NCBI RefSeq assembly: GCF_003994465.1
Contig: NZ_RZNX01000002.1
Location: 209,444 to 273,443, forward strand
Reading direction: 5' to 3'
DNA: 64,000 bases
Source: Paenibacillus zeisoli
GTDB lineage: Bacteria; Bacillota; Bacilli; Paenibacillales; Paenibacillaceae
The position numbers and the translations under genes are program-made. Position 1 is the stretch's first letter. The number at the start of each line of letters is the position of its first letter. The notes under the pieces were generated by a model. That model ran no database searches. It was not told where the DNA came from and saw nothing but the letters and a program-made list of their open reading frames with translations. Below are positions 50,884 through 61,007 of the stretch, one piece after another.

Positions 50884-52575
50884 TTACCCGTCTACTTCTT
50901 GCCCACTAGTCAGTTGCGAAGATGAAGTCCGTCGGAAGACGGTCTTCCAGCCGGCTACATTCAGCACCAGCAGAAGCCCCATGTAGATATACACTCCGTA
51001 AGGAATCTCGGTACTGAGGTAATGTATCCCGGCAAAAACGCCCAGGATCAGCATCAGCGGAATCGTCAGCATGGCTTCCTTCTGCTGGGTCGCCTCGAAA
51101 GCCTCCGAGAACGGCAGAGCCTTCCGCAGCACCATGAAGCTGATTAGTGTATACAGCGGCAGCATCAGCAGCACATCCAGCAGATCTGGCAGGATTCTCA
51201 CGCCGAAGATGGCGAGGAATATGATGCTTTCCAGAATGAACATTGGAATCAGCAGCCTGGCCAGGAAGGCCTTGAGTGTACCCTTATAAATGGGAGCCGT
51301 ATGGCTGATTGGGGCGATCTGATAGATCCATGCACCCTTATACTGGCCCGAGTATTTCAGCATCATGACGACCGTTGGAACAAGCAGCGCACAGAAATAA
51401 ATGAACAGATACATCCGGCTTGATGCAATCCCCTGCAGTCCGCCCTCATGGAAGTCCAGGAAGAAGAAGATGAACGGGAAAATAATCGAGAAGCCCAGGG
51501 TCGGATACACCTTCAGCTTGAAGTCCCGCTCTGTACTCATCATTTTGGCGGCGAATCGGAAGAAGGTCTCTTCCTCTCGGCTGCCGCTGACCCATTTGGC
51601 TATCAGATCGGTCAACCTTCCGCCTGCGCGTCCAGCCCGAACACTCTGATCGGACAGCTTCTGCAGATTTCGCTCAAAGGCCGGCATCATTCTGATATAG
51701 ATGAAGAGCATGAGCACAGGGACCACAATAACCAGCATTGTGAAAATCAGGTAGTGGCTTTGCCTCGTCCCGTGCAGCAGCGTCTCGAACGGGGAGCCGA
51801 ACCAGAGGGGGGGCAGGAAGATATGCCACCACTTTGGCTGGAAATGCCCTGTGAGATTCACCAGGTTGAACAGCCGGCTGACCAGCTGATAACCGATTGT
51901 AATTGCGATGGACAGGGCGATCTGCACATAGTTGATCATATCCTTGAGCTTCTCCCCGTCGAAGAACTTGAGCACGAAGAAGTAGAGCACCGCGGTAAGC
52001 ACCACGATCAGAACATCCATCAGAATGGTCTCCACCAGGAAGATCAGGAAGAACAGAACCCCATGATCCACCAGGCCGGCAATGAGCGACGGAGCTGCCA
52101 GCGTCCCGGTCACGAAGAACATATAGATGAGGATATGGATCAGCTTGGCCATGTTGATCGTCTTCCGGTTCACCGGCTTGGTGAACAGAATCGTCTTATC
52201 CCGAATATCCAGCAGCACCGAGGAGAAGTCCGAGATCAGCGAGGTCATCACCAGGAACATCATAATGCCGAACACAATACTCATTTGAAAAATATAATTA
52301 TCTCCGTACAGTACGATCGGAACCAGCATCAGCCCCATCAGAGCGTACAGCCACAGCGACCGAATGAAGGAGTTGCCCTCCTCTACATAGGTGAGGCCAA
52401 GGCTGGTCTGCCTCTTCTTCCGGCTGTTCCCGCCAGCTACAATGGTCGGGACTCGCCGCCCATCCATGATCAGCTTGATCTGCAGGATGGATCTCATCAT
52501 GGGATAGTCGACACCCGCTTTCTCGAAGCCCCCCCGAAATAGATCAAGCCCTTTCAAAATCCGGCTTTCTATCAT
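50884..52575 (-). CDS. ABC transporter permease, large Firmicutes type
   Basis: This 563-residue membrane protein has about eleven or twelve hydrophobic segments with a large cytosolic loop (about 300-350). It follows the ATPase gene by 5 bases, and the pair forms a complete ABC-2-like transporter. The N-terminus (GLDLFRGGFEKAGVDYPMMR) is cytosolic. The arrangement and size resemble the YthP/YthQ pair of B. subtilis, but the substrate is unknown. Confidence 0.82.
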   Translation of the reverse strand: MIESRILKGLDLFRGGFEKAGVDYPMMRSILQIKLIMDGRRVPTIVAGGNSRKKRQTSLGLTYVEEGNSFIRSLWLYALMGLMLVPIVLYGDNYIFQMSIVFGIMMFLVMTSLISDFSSVLLDIRDKTILFTKPVNRKTINMAKLIHILIYMFFVTGTLAAPSLIAGLVDHGVLFFLIFLVETILMDVLIVVLTAVLYFFVLKFFDGEKLKDMINYVQIALSIAITIGYQLVSRLFNLVNLTGHFQPKWWHIFLPPLWFGSPFETLLHGTRQSHYLIFTMLVIVVPVLMLFIYIRMMPAFERNLQKLSDQSVRAGRAGGRLTDLIAKWVSGSREEETFFRFAAKMMSTERDFKLKVYPTLGFSIIFPFIFFFLDFHEGGLQGIASSRMYLFIYFCALLVPTVVMMLKYSGQYKGAWIYQIAPISHTAPIYKGTLKAFLARLLIPMFILESIIFLAIFGVRILPDLLDVLLMLPLYTLISFMVLRKALPFSEAFEATQQKEAMLTIPLMLILGVFAGIHYLSTEIPYGVYIYMGLLLVLNVAGWKTVFRRTSSSQLTSGQEVDG

Positions 52576-52580
52576 ACGGC

Positions 52581-53366
52581 TCAGGCCTCCTGTACGGCAG
52601 CCACGAACGCTTCTGCGATCTGCCTGTGCTCATTGAAGCCGGTGAGCTGATTGAAGATCTGTTCCAGCGACCCTTCCTTGCTCCGATCCTTCAGTTCGCT
52701 AAACGTTCCGTCTGCGAGGATCTGGCCGCCGCCAAGCAGGACAATCCGGCTGCTGATCTTCTCAACCACATCCATGATGTGGGAAGAGTAGAAGATCGTC
52801 TTGCCCTGCTCAGCCAGCAGGGTGAGAATCTCCTTCAGGACCATTACACTGTTCGCATCCAGGCCGCTCAGCGGCTCGTCGAAGAACAGGATATCCGGGT
52901 TATGCAGCAGACTTGAGATAATCATCACTTTCTGCCTCATCCCCTTGGAGTATGAGCTGATCCGGGAGTTATAAGCTTCCTTCAATCCGAAGCAGTCTAC
53001 CAATCTTCTGGCCTTCTCGTCCGCCGCCTCTCGTGTAATTCCATATAATTCACCGATAAAGGTCAGGTACTCCTTGGCCGTGAGCGTATCGTAGACTTCA
53101 GCAATCTCGGGCACGTAACCAATTCTCCGTTTGTAGCTGATATCTCCGCTTGAAATATCGGTTCCCAGGATCTTCACTTCCCCTGTATATCCTTCAACAA
53201 GCCCGAGCATGATTTTCACGGTCGTACTTTTGCCTGCGCCGTTGGGTCCTATGTATCCAATAATCTGGCCTTTAAATACTTCCAGATCGATGCCGTTCAG
53301 TACATACCTGTCGGAATATTTCATCCGCAGATCACGGATTGTAATTACCGGTTCTCTATTCTCCAT
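52581..53366 (-). CDS. ABC transporter ATP-binding protein
   Basis: This 261-residue ATPase has Walker A GPNGAGKST, the signature YSKGMRQK and Walker B DILFFDEPLSGLD, typical of the ABC-2 export class. I start at ATG 53366, with GAGAGGAGT upstream; an earlier in-frame ATG at 53396 has a weaker RBS but cannot be excluded. It is translated just before its permease. Confidence 0.9.
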   Translation of the reverse strand: MENREPVITIRDLRMKYSDRYVLNGIDLEVFKGQIIGYIGPNGAGKSTTVKIMLGLVEGYTGEVKILGTDISSGDISYKRRIGYVPEIAEVYDTLTAKEYLTFIGELYGITREAADEKARRLVDCFGLKEAYNSRISSYSKGMRQKVMIISSLLHNPDILFFDEPLSGLDANSVMVLKEILTLLAEQGKTIFYSSHIMDVVEKISSRIVLLGGGQILADGTFSELKDRSKEGSLEQIFNQLTGFNEHRQIAEAFVAAVQEA

Positions 53367-53661
53367 CACAATACTCCTCTCACTTACTTCAGACATTTTA
53401 CCATATTTTCCTAGATACAGATGTCAAACATTTAACATTAAGTTGTGCACTTTCCCGGCCAGGTTGGCGAATTTTGTTATATACCTTTATACTAATCTAG
53501 GTTGCTATTAAATAGGAACATAAGACTACCAAGTACTCTTTGGAATGAACGAAAGAGAGAGTTCACCTCATATTACTAAACGGCTTTGGAAATAATAGCA
53601 ACTTTTCACATTTTTGCGCGTTAATATATTACATGATGAGAAAGGGAGAGTTCTGATCCTG
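53367..53661. other. Divergent promoter region
   Basis: These 295 bases separate the ABC operon from the glycosyltransferase gene. They are AT-rich, and I see no conserved element or gene. Confidence 0.45.
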
Positions 53662-54915
53662 ATGCAATCTTTTTGGTCTAAGTCTTATCGGGGCAATAAA
53701 CCTGCTGTAATTATTGTTCTACTTGTTATCTTTATTCTTGCAGCTTATTTAAGAGTCGATTACCTCCGATCTGTCCAACATACCGTCTCCACAGACTCCA
53801 AGCAATACGACATTATGGTCAAGCAGATTCTGGAGAAAGGTGTCTACGGCTACCGAAGCACGGAATCCAATGCTCAGGTATCGCCAGGTCTGCCTATTTT
53901 CATGGCGGCTATCTACAAATTAGTAGATTATAAGACCCATGACCCAGCTCCTTACATTCGTTATATTCAGGTCATGCTCAGCCTTATTACCCTCTTTCTC
54001 ATTTACCGGTTGGCTAGACGCCTGGGCGGGACAACAGCCGGACTCTTGGCTGCCTTTGCAGGCGCCATTTATCCTCCATTCATCTGGAGCAACGGCGCGG
54101 TACTCACCGAGGTTATATGTACCTTCTTCCTGGTCTCTTACTTGTACCTGCAGATCATAACGTTCGAGAAGAAGACATGGAAGTGGGCTTTGGCCAGCGG
54201 CGCCCTGATCGGGCTTACCGTGCTGACCCGGCCGGAGTTCCTGCCGCTAATCTTTGTATGTCATGCAGTCTACTTCCTCTGGACAAGGAAATGGAAGGAT
54301 ACACTCAAGCTGCTCTTGATCACCTTGATTGGAGCCGGTATTATCCTGTCCCCATGGGTAATCCGCAACATCATTACCATGAAGCAGGTCATTATCGTTG
54401 CGACTCAAGTGAATCCATTTGCTGCGGGAACCTATCCTTACAATAACTATTTGGACGGAATGGTAGACCGCCACGGCAAGACCCAGATGGAAGTCGCCAA
54501 AGAACGCCTTAAGGTGGGCTTCACCGAGAAGCCATGGCTGTTCCTGAAATGGTACACGATCGGAAAGCTGGATTACATTTACGGGAAAATGTATTTCGGA
54601 GCCGGCCATAAGCCTTATTATTCGGTCTTCCCTTATGCGATTCGGAATTTGTTCCATCAGTGCCTAGTCTTATTCTTCCTGGTCGCCTTAGTCGGCACCG
54701 CCGCCCGCCGGTTCCGCAGACCCGAATTTCTGCTCGCCTCGACGGTGGTCGTCATGTCCTTGATCCGGCTGCTGTTCGTACCTGAATTCAGATACAACTA
54801 TACGGCCATGCCGGTTATCATCATCCTGGACTGTGTAATTGGCGTCGCTATCGTTCGGTGGATATACAGCCGCTACAAGGGACGGAAGAATCCCGCTCCG
54901 GCTCTGTCCGAGTAA
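53662..54915 (+). CDS. GT39-type membrane glycosyltransferase (PMT/ArnT-like)
   Basis: This 417-residue enzyme has about nine to eleven hydrophobic segments and the GT-C fold pattern of the GT39/ArnT-like group: after helix 1 comes an acidic loop TDSKQYDIMVKQILE that holds the catalytic Asp, followed by SPGLPIFMAAIYKL. Such enzymes use polyprenyl-phosphate sugars to glycosylate proteins or envelope polymers. I start at ATG 53662 after AAGGGAGAG; an upstream in-frame extension lacks support. The next gene is a heavily Ser/Thr-rich exported protein, a plausible substrate. Confidence 0.85.
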   Translation: MQSFWSKSYRGNKPAVIIVLLVIFILAAYLRVDYLRSVQHTVSTDSKQYDIMVKQILEKGVYGYRSTESNAQVSPGLPIFMAAIYKLVDYKTHDPAPYIRYIQVMLSLITLFLIYRLARRLGGTTAGLLAAFAGAIYPPFIWSNGAVLTEVICTFFLVSYLYLQIITFEKKTWKWALASGALIGLTVLTRPEFLPLIFVCHAVYFLWTRKWKDTLKLLLITLIGAGIILSPWVIRNIITMKQVIIVATQVNPFAAGTYPYNNYLDGMVDRHGKTQMEVAKERLKVGFTEKPWLFLKWYTIGKLDYIYGKMYFGAGHKPYYSVFPYAIRNLFHQCLVLFFLVALVGTAARRFRRPEFLLASTVVVMSLIRLLFVPEFRYNYTAMPVIIILDCVIGVAIVRWIYSRYKGRKNPAPALSE

Positions 54916-55023
54916 GGCACGCCCCATTTTAAACCTATGACAATATCGGACAAGCACATGAATTTATTCGTGTGCCTCCTTTTCTATTGTCTAAATTCAG
55001 AATTTAAAGGAGTACATTTGCTA

Positions 55024-57399
55024 ATGAATTTTAAAAAGGCTACCTTGGTCACTGCCCTCATCATTTCCCAAGTCGCTGCGGCGATGCCGGCAAGTGCTGA
55101 AGCTGTCTCCTCCTCGCAGGTCCAGCCCCAGGCAGCGGCCGAGGTACAATCTCTGACCTCCACATCACCTGTTACACTTGAGACTACTGGAACAACAAGC
55201 ACGACCGGATCCTCTTCTTCTATCGAGGGAACCAAGCAGGTTCCAGCAGTTAATTCAAGCAATCAGCCTTCCCAGAACGTCGTCGCTCCATCATCGTCAC
55301 AGGCTGCCCCGAAGGATCAGACATCCGGTTCCCCAGCCACTACTACAACACCTGCAGACGGCCAGGGAAATCAAGGAGGCAGTACTCCCGCGGATGGAAC
55401 CAGCACACCGGATTCCGGAAGCAGCACTCCTGGCGGCAGCTCACAGCCGCCAGCCGGCGGAACGCTCACGATTCCAGACCCTGCCTCCAGTCCGGCAACT
55501 CTCGCTCCTGCAGCGACCAGTAATGGGCAGCTCATTCTTTACATGGACAGCAGCAGAATGGAACAGGATGGCCGGGTCTATACGGCCACGCACCCGATGA
55601 CGGTGAAGAAAGGCGTCTCTTATGTCGGTATCCGTTCCCTGGTCGACCGGGTTGGTTACCAGATCGCTTATGACGGGAAGACCAAAGAGACCATCATTAC
55701 TTACGCAGGAAATGAACTCAGATTCAAGACTGGCAGCAGCCTCTACCGGGTCAATGGAGTCTCCAAGACGATGCGGGGCGCCTCCTATCAGGACAAGAAT
55801 GTATTCATGGTTCCACTGACTGCCATTACACAGGCACTCAATATTCCTTATACCGTCAGCGGGAAGAAGGTCATTGTACAGCTGTCTACCAAACCAGTAG
55901 CCACCTTCTCTGTACAATCCGGTGAGATTGTTGCCGGCCAGACGGTGCTTAACTTTGTAACCAAGAGCTACTCTCCCAAAGGGTTGCAGATCGTGAACGA
56001 GCAATGGGTGGGCCGTCCCGATCAAGATACGTTCCAATCGGCCGGTACTTATCCGATCACTTACTCTGTACAGGATTCCAGCGGGCAATGGAGTGCGCCA
56101 TTTACTTTAAATATCAAGGTAGTTAACCCTAATCTTCCTCCGGTAGCCCAATTCGTCACCGACAAGACCGATTACAAAATGGGTGAGCTCGTAACGGTTA
56201 CCGATCAAAGTACAGATGACGAAGGCGCGATTACCGACCGTAAATGGACGAATAAGCAGCTTGCTTACTTTACTCCAGGGCCTCAGACCATCTCGCTTAC
56301 GGTTACAGACAAACACGGGGCTACGAATACGATCGAGAAGACGATCAATATTACCAGTGAGACCCTATATACAGAGGATCAATTCTACAAGCTGTTCACA
56401 CCGGTCGGACAGAACTTCCAGATCAACGGCGCAGGTGTACTGAACTACGACAAGATTCCATTCACTTACACGACTGAGCCGTATACCCTGTTCCGTGATA
56501 GCGGACCGGAATCGGTAACAAGTGAAGGCATTCTGTATCAGGACACCATTGTAGGTCTAACCCGCTTCATGATCCATCACCGCAACCGTCTTGGTGAGAA
56601 AGCCAAGGTGTATCTGGTTGCCAAGAATATGGATTCCCAGAGCGCTAAGATTGATTACCTCAGCTATGGTACTGCCGGACCTAACCAGCACCCAGAACTG
56701 ACAGGCCGCTTGTCGGTACAGCGTTATTTCGAGAACTATCAGACTGGCAGCAAGCAGAAGACGGTTAACCTGGCTCCAGGTGAGTCCCGGGTGATCTTCG
56801 AGGACCTGAGCGCAACCGCCCTCAGCCAGGAAGATGTCATCTCCCTATTCGGGGATTTATACAGTGATTCACAGGTCCAATATACCGTCATGATTGTGAA
56901 GGCCAATAACGATCCAATCAAGGCACTTACGACCCTGCCAGCGCTGGATCCCAAGGAGTCCATCATTCGGGGAACCTTCGCGGATTCCACTCGGGTCTTC
57001 GAATATGGTGAGCTCGTTGGCAAGACGAATATGCGGCTTAACCTGACCGATAACACGGCAGATCCGTTCCAGACAGGTACCGATGGAATCATGGGAACTC
57101 CAGCTACGAACTCCGGCAACTACGGGGTATTGTACAAAATTATTCTGCACCGCGTGGCTCCTAACACCCTGATTACATTCAATCCCCGCGGAGGCTTATA
57201 CATGGGTGCCGCCATGGTCAACGGCAATGTGGTCAGCTTCTCCCACTCGGGTTCGGTTAACGTACCGAACCAGACCAGCGTCCTCTACAGAACGAAGGAT
57301 TATGAAGAGAACGTAGAGATCTGGATCACTCCTTCAGCGGGAAGCAATATGCCGTTCACGCTGCTGTTCATGCCGATGCCGCCTGCGAAGCAGCAATAA
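55024..57399 (+). CDS. Exported stalk-domain protein with Ser/Thr-rich linker and PKD-like domains
   Basis: This 791-residue secreted protein starts at ATG 55024 after AAAGGAG. A signal peptide (1-27) is followed by a long Ser/Thr/Gly/Pro-rich region (about 30-165), then a copper amine oxidase N-terminal-like (stalk) domain (about 168-285; SYVGIRSLVDRVGYQIAYDG), two PKD/Ig-like modules (about 288-455; one with SVQSGEIVAG, one with DKTDYKMGELVTVTDQSTDD), and a C-terminal domain of about 330 residues that I do not recognise. It has no obvious wall anchor. It may be a surface or extracellular adhesin or wall-associated protein. Confidence 0.85.
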   Translation: MNFKKATLVTALIISQVAAAMPASAEAVSSSQVQPQAAAEVQSLTSTSPVTLETTGTTSTTGSSSSIEGTKQVPAVNSSNQPSQNVVAPSSSQAAPKDQTSGSPATTTTPADGQGNQGGSTPADGTSTPDSGSSTPGGSSQPPAGGTLTIPDPASSPATLAPAATSNGQLILYMDSSRMEQDGRVYTATHPMTVKKGVSYVGIRSLVDRVGYQIAYDGKTKETIITYAGNELRFKTGSSLYRVNGVSKTMRGASYQDKNVFMVPLTAITQALNIPYTVSGKKVIVQLSTKPVATFSVQSGEIVAGQTVLNFVTKSYSPKGLQIVNEQWVGRPDQDTFQSAGTYPITYSVQDSSGQWSAPFTLNIKVVNPNLPPVAQFVTDKTDYKMGELVTVTDQSTDDEGAITDRKWTNKQLAYFTPGPQTISLTVTDKHGATNTIEKTINITSETLYTEDQFYKLFTPVGQNFQINGAGVLNYDKIPFTYTTEPYTLFRDSGPESVTSEGILYQDTIVGLTRFMIHHRNRLGEKAKVYLVAKNMDSQSAKIDYLSYGTAGPNQHPELTGRLSVQRYFENYQTGSKQKTVNLAPGESRVIFEDLSATALSQEDVISLFGDLYSDSQVQYTVMIVKANNDPIKALTTLPALDPKESIIRGTFADSTRVFEYGELVGKTNMRLNLTDNTADPFQTGTDGIMGTPATNSGNYGVLYKIILHRVAPNTLITFNPRGGLYMGAAMVNGNVVSFSHSGSVNVPNQTSVLYRTKDYEENVEIWITPSAGSNMPFTLLFMPMPPAKQQ

Positions 57400-57466
57400 A
57401 GGCTGAATCTTAATCATCTCCATATCATGATCTCATTGTATTGCCTTATTCCTAAGTAACATGACC

Positions 57467-57511
57467 AGCCGCTCCCATTCGCATTGACCTGCGAATGGGA
57501 GCGGCTGTTTT
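57467..57511 (+). terminator. 17-bp perfect terminator of the stalk-domain gene
   Basis: AGCCGCTCCCATTCGCA (57467-57483) pairs perfectly with 57490-57506 across a 6-base loop, followed by GTTTTGT. Confidence 0.88.
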
Positions 57512-57568
57512 GTGTAGTCTTATCGGGGCGGGAATCCTTCTATGCTTATGAAGCAACAGTCTGCTTAA

Positions 57569-59173
57569 TTAGTCGGACTTCCGGTATGCCCGAGGCGTCA
57601 TTCCGGTAACCTTCTTGAATACACGGCTGAAATATTTCTCATCCTGGAACCCGACCATCGTCGAGATTTGCGACAGTCTGAGGTCCGAATTCTTCAGCAG
57701 CTGCTTCGCCTTATCGATTCGCAGATTTGACAGATAGTCCGACAGATTCTCGCTGGATACCTGCTTGAATTTGCGGGAGACATTCTCTCGGCTGATGAAG
57801 AACCGGTCTGCAATGTGCTGCAAAGTAATCTCCTGATGATAATTAGTATGGATATATTGTTTGATGTCTTTTACCAGCTGACTGTCCAGCTTCTTCGAAC
57901 CTACGAACTCACTTGAAATCCCGAATAGAGCATTCTCAATCTGGTCTCTCCAGTATTCCATGGAGAAATTCCCGGCTTCGTCATAGGGCAGTTCCAAACG
58001 CATCAGTGGCAGCTCGGATGGCAAACGCTCGCTGAACAGTTCCTTTTGCCAGCGGAGCACTTCATCCGCAAATTCCTCATGCCAGCTCTCCAGCTGCTCG
58101 GCCGTAATCACCTGCATTCCGCGGATATGAAGATACCACTCGTGAACCGCCTCTTTAATCTTCTCATGAATGCCAGACATGACGTAGAATTTGAATTTCT
58201 CCATGTATGGGATAAAAGGGCTTTGAATCTCATCCTCCCCGCGCCGGGGCCGAAACTCATGAATCCGCTGGTCCCTATGAAGAAGATTCCGTCTTCTGAG
58301 CGCCTCTTTCGACTCCTCAAATGAGAACTGGATCTCTTCCGGAAATGCATGGGCGCTGCCCCAGCCGATATCGAACTGAACCTGATAGGTCCGCTGCATA
58401 GCTTCATTGATCTGCCGAAGGCGTTCATGAACCAATTGGTCTGTACCGTAGAATAAGAGAACCACATCCGCTCCTGAATTCAGATACCGGAACGCATGTC
58501 CGCAGCCGCCTTGTGCAAGCACTTCATTACACACGTTCACGGTTACGTAGGAAGCCAGCTCCCGATCATCATGAAGCCGGTTCAGAAACCGGCGGTTCAC
58601 GGGATCCAGCGACAGCACCGCCACTCTTACCTGCTCCGTGCTTCGCCTGATTCCCAGCTCCTCCTCAAGCCGCTGCGGGTTCAATTTGGGGTAGGGAATG
58701 GCGCCTGAGACAAAATCGGTAAGCAGCTTATCCCAATAGACAGGGCGCAGCACATTCAGCTGGATTTCCTGATCAAGGGAACGGATCCATTCCTCCTCCT
58801 CCTGCCTCCACATGTTCAGCGCACGCTCTGCGGCCGCAACAAGCTGCTTGCTGTTGAGCGGCTTCAGCAAATAATCTGTACCCCCGTACATAATAGCGGG
58901 CTTCACATAATTGAAATCCTGATAACCGCTAATGACAATGGTCTTGGACCGCGGAGAATTCTCCTGGATCCATTTCAGCAGCTGCGAGCCATCCATTAAT
59001 GGCATAACCATATCCGTGAAGATAAGTACCGGCCGTTCGGACTGGATAATTTCAATGGCTTCTTTCCCATTTCCAGCTTCATAGACATCCTTAATGCCGT
59101 AATTCTCCCAAGGAATGAAATAACGGACCGTTTCCCGCACATGCATCTCGTCGTCAACGATTAAAGCCTTCAT
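57569..59173 (-). CDS. YesN-type response regulator (CheY receiver + AraC HTH)
   Basis: This 534-residue DNA-binding regulator has an N-terminal receiver domain (phosphoacceptor Asp54 in IFTDMVMP), a central region of about 270 residues and two AraC helix-turn-helix motifs at the C-terminus (TLQHIADRFFISRENVSRKF and LSQISTMVGFQDEKYFSRVF). I start at ATG 59173 after AAGGAGGGAC. Its coding region overlaps the histidine kinase stop by 20 bases. In Paenibacillus such pairs usually control carbohydrate-uptake operons, but none is adjacent here. Confidence 0.92.
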   Translation of the reverse strand: MKALIVDDEMHVRETVRYFIPWENYGIKDVYEAGNGKEAIEIIQSERPVLIFTDMVMPLMDGSQLLKWIQENSPRSKTIVISGYQDFNYVKPAIMYGGTDYLLKPLNSKQLVAAAERALNMWRQEEEEWIRSLDQEIQLNVLRPVYWDKLLTDFVSGAIPYPKLNPQRLEEELGIRRSTEQVRVAVLSLDPVNRRFLNRLHDDRELASYVTVNVCNEVLAQGGCGHAFRYLNSGADVVLLFYGTDQLVHERLRQINEAMQRTYQVQFDIGWGSAHAFPEEIQFSFEESKEALRRRNLLHRDQRIHEFRPRRGEDEIQSPFIPYMEKFKFYVMSGIHEKIKEAVHEWYLHIRGMQVITAEQLESWHEEFADEVLRWQKELFSERLPSELPLMRLELPYDEAGNFSMEYWRDQIENALFGISSEFVGSKKLDSQLVKDIKQYIHTNYHQEITLQHIADRFFISRENVSRKFKQVSSENLSDYLSNLRIDKAKQLLKNSDLRLSQISTMVGFQDEKYFSRVFKKVTGMTPRAYRKSD

Positions 59174-61007
59174 AAGTCCCTCCTTCATCATGATCCTCAC
59201 GCAGCTTCACTATAGGGAAAGCAAGAGTAACTGTGGTTCCAACATATTCATTGGCCGAGATGCCAATCCTGGCTTCTTCCCCGAAATATAATTGCAAGCG
59301 GGCCAGTACATTACTTAGCCCGATACTCTCAGATGACTTATTATCCTTACTCATAATAGCGCTTTTAATTATCGGTATTTGATCTGCCGGAACCCCCGCT
59401 CCGTTATCCGATACCGTAAGGATCAGGCCTCCGGAATGACTCATTGCACTGCTGATCATGATCCGCCCGTCCTTGATGCCTTCATTGAACCCATGCTTGA
59501 AAATATTCTCCACAACAGGCTGCAAAATCATCTTCGGAACCACAATATGCCGGGTATGCTCCGCAATATCCAGCATGACCGTGAGATTCTCTTCTCCGAA
59601 GCGGCCCTTCTGAAGCAGCAGGTAATTCTCCACGTGCTCAAGCTCCTCCTCCAAAGTAACCTCCGTCCTGCCTGTAGCCATTGTATAGCGCATCATGCTT
59701 CCCAGAGAATAAATCTGATCGTACACCTTGGGCGCATTGTATCTGAGGGACATCGACCCAATGGACTGCAAGGCATTGTATAGGAAATGTGGATTGATCT
59801 GTGCCTGCAGCGCCTTGAGCTGATTCGTCTTGTTCGCAAGTTCCAGGCGATACTCGGTTAGTATCAGATCATTAATAGTCTTGGTCATGGCTGTCATTTT
59901 CCGGGCCAAGGTACCGAACTCATCTTCGGCTTCCATATCGATCTTGGCATCGAGCTGACCGATCTGTACCTTTTGCGTATAGGAAATTAATCGTTTGATG
60001 GGTGTGGTGAACCGGAATGATATCCATACTGCCGCAAGCACGCCAATAATCAGAAAAGCCAGCCCAATCCACGCATTAATCTCAGTTATATGCCCGGCGT
60101 CACTGTACAAATTATCGTACGACACCAGCTTGATGAGCGCACCCGTGAAGAGTGGGCCCGTAATCCGCTTGAAGAATACAATTCCGCCGAAATCCTTATC
60201 ATCCCAGTAAAAATAACCTTCGTTCTTGTCAGCAGGGAGATCGCTCCATCCGGCAGCCAGTTGGCTAATGTTCCCACCCTCCTCTGAAGTATATATCACT
60301 TTCTGATCCTCATTGACCAGATAGAACTTGTCCGTACCCGGTGTGAACATGGATTTCGCAATTTCACGAAGTTCATTCAGCTTGAAATCGATGGACAGAT
60401 TAGCCATCACCTCGTTACTCGGAGTCCGGTAGATCGGATAATGGACGCTGAATACTTCCGTGCTCTCTGATTTCAGATTCGGAATGACGTGCTTCAGCCC
60501 ATATCGGTGATCCAGATGGGTTGGTTCCAGAAATGGCCGGTTTCTCCCGGACTCATCCTTTAAAGGGACGTAGCTGGGGTTCTTCTCTCTGTGGAATACC
60601 CCCTTAATCAGCGAGTTGGATTCATGATTAGCCCGAATGTACAGGTGAATCTGATAGATATCTTGGTTCGACTGGAACAGGTTATAGAGCTGACTGGCAA
60701 TAATATCCCGGTTATCTGCTAACTCTGGGCCCGTATCCGGCGGATCGGAGGGCCTGGTATTCTGAATAATTGTGAACAAGGAGCTTGGTAGATTGATTCC
60801 GCTGTAAATCGATAACACCAACTGGTTAATTCCGCCAAAATAGTTGGAGAGGTTCGTACCGCCAAGGGCAAGCAGCTTGGTGTTCTCATTAATCGACTTC
60901 TCTGTCACCGACTCCTTCGTATACAGATAGGAGGCGGTCAGTGAGATACCTGTTGGAAGAACGACGGCGAGCAGAAGCAGCGACATCAGCTTGGTTCGAA
61001 TGCTCAT
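59154..61007 (-). CDS. YesM-type sensor histidine kinase
   Basis: This 617-residue kinase has two membrane helices flanking an extracytoplasmic Cache-like sensor region (about 30-275), a HAMP domain (FTTPIKRLISYTQKVQIGQL), a His kinase domain with the phospho-His in QAQINPHFLYNAL, and an ATPase domain (SDNGAGVPADQIP). The start is uncertain between ATG 61007 and GTG 61019; both follow a GGTGGGTGGAAG region. It signals to the YesN-type regulator downstream. Confidence 0.92.
   Translation of the reverse strand: MSIRTKLMSLLLLAVVLPTGISLTASYLYTKESVTEKSINENTKLLALGGTNLSNYFGGINQLVLSIYSGINLPSSLFTIIQNTRPSDPPDTGPELADNRDIIASQLYNLFQSNQDIYQIHLYIRANHESNSLIKGVFHREKNPSYVPLKDESGRNRPFLEPTHLDHRYGLKHVIPNLKSESTEVFSVHYPIYRTPSNEVMANLSIDFKLNELREIAKSMFTPGTDKFYLVNEDQKVIYTSEEGGNISQLAAGWSDLPADKNEGYFYWDDKDFGGIVFFKRITGPLFTGALIKLVSYDNLYSDAGHITEINAWIGLAFLIIGVLAAVWISFRFTTPIKRLISYTQKVQIGQLDAKIDMEAEDEFGTLARKMTAMTKTINDLILTEYRLELANKTNQLKALQAQINPHFLYNALQSIGSMSLRYNAPKVYDQIYSLGSMMRYTMATGRTEVTLEEELEHVENYLLLQKGRFGEENLTVMLDIAEHTRHIVVPKMILQPVVENIFKHGFNEGIKDGRIMISSAMSHSGGLILTVSDNGAGVPADQIPIIKSAIMSKDNKSSESIGLSNVLARLQLYFGEEARIGISANEYVGTTVTLAFPIVKLREDHDEGGTYEGFNR

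Noticed and set aside
51448-52542. A 364-codon open frame on the plus strand opposite the ABC permease
   Set aside because: It mirrors a clear membrane protein gene, is extremely His/Gln/Glu-rich and has no RBS; it is an antisense shadow.
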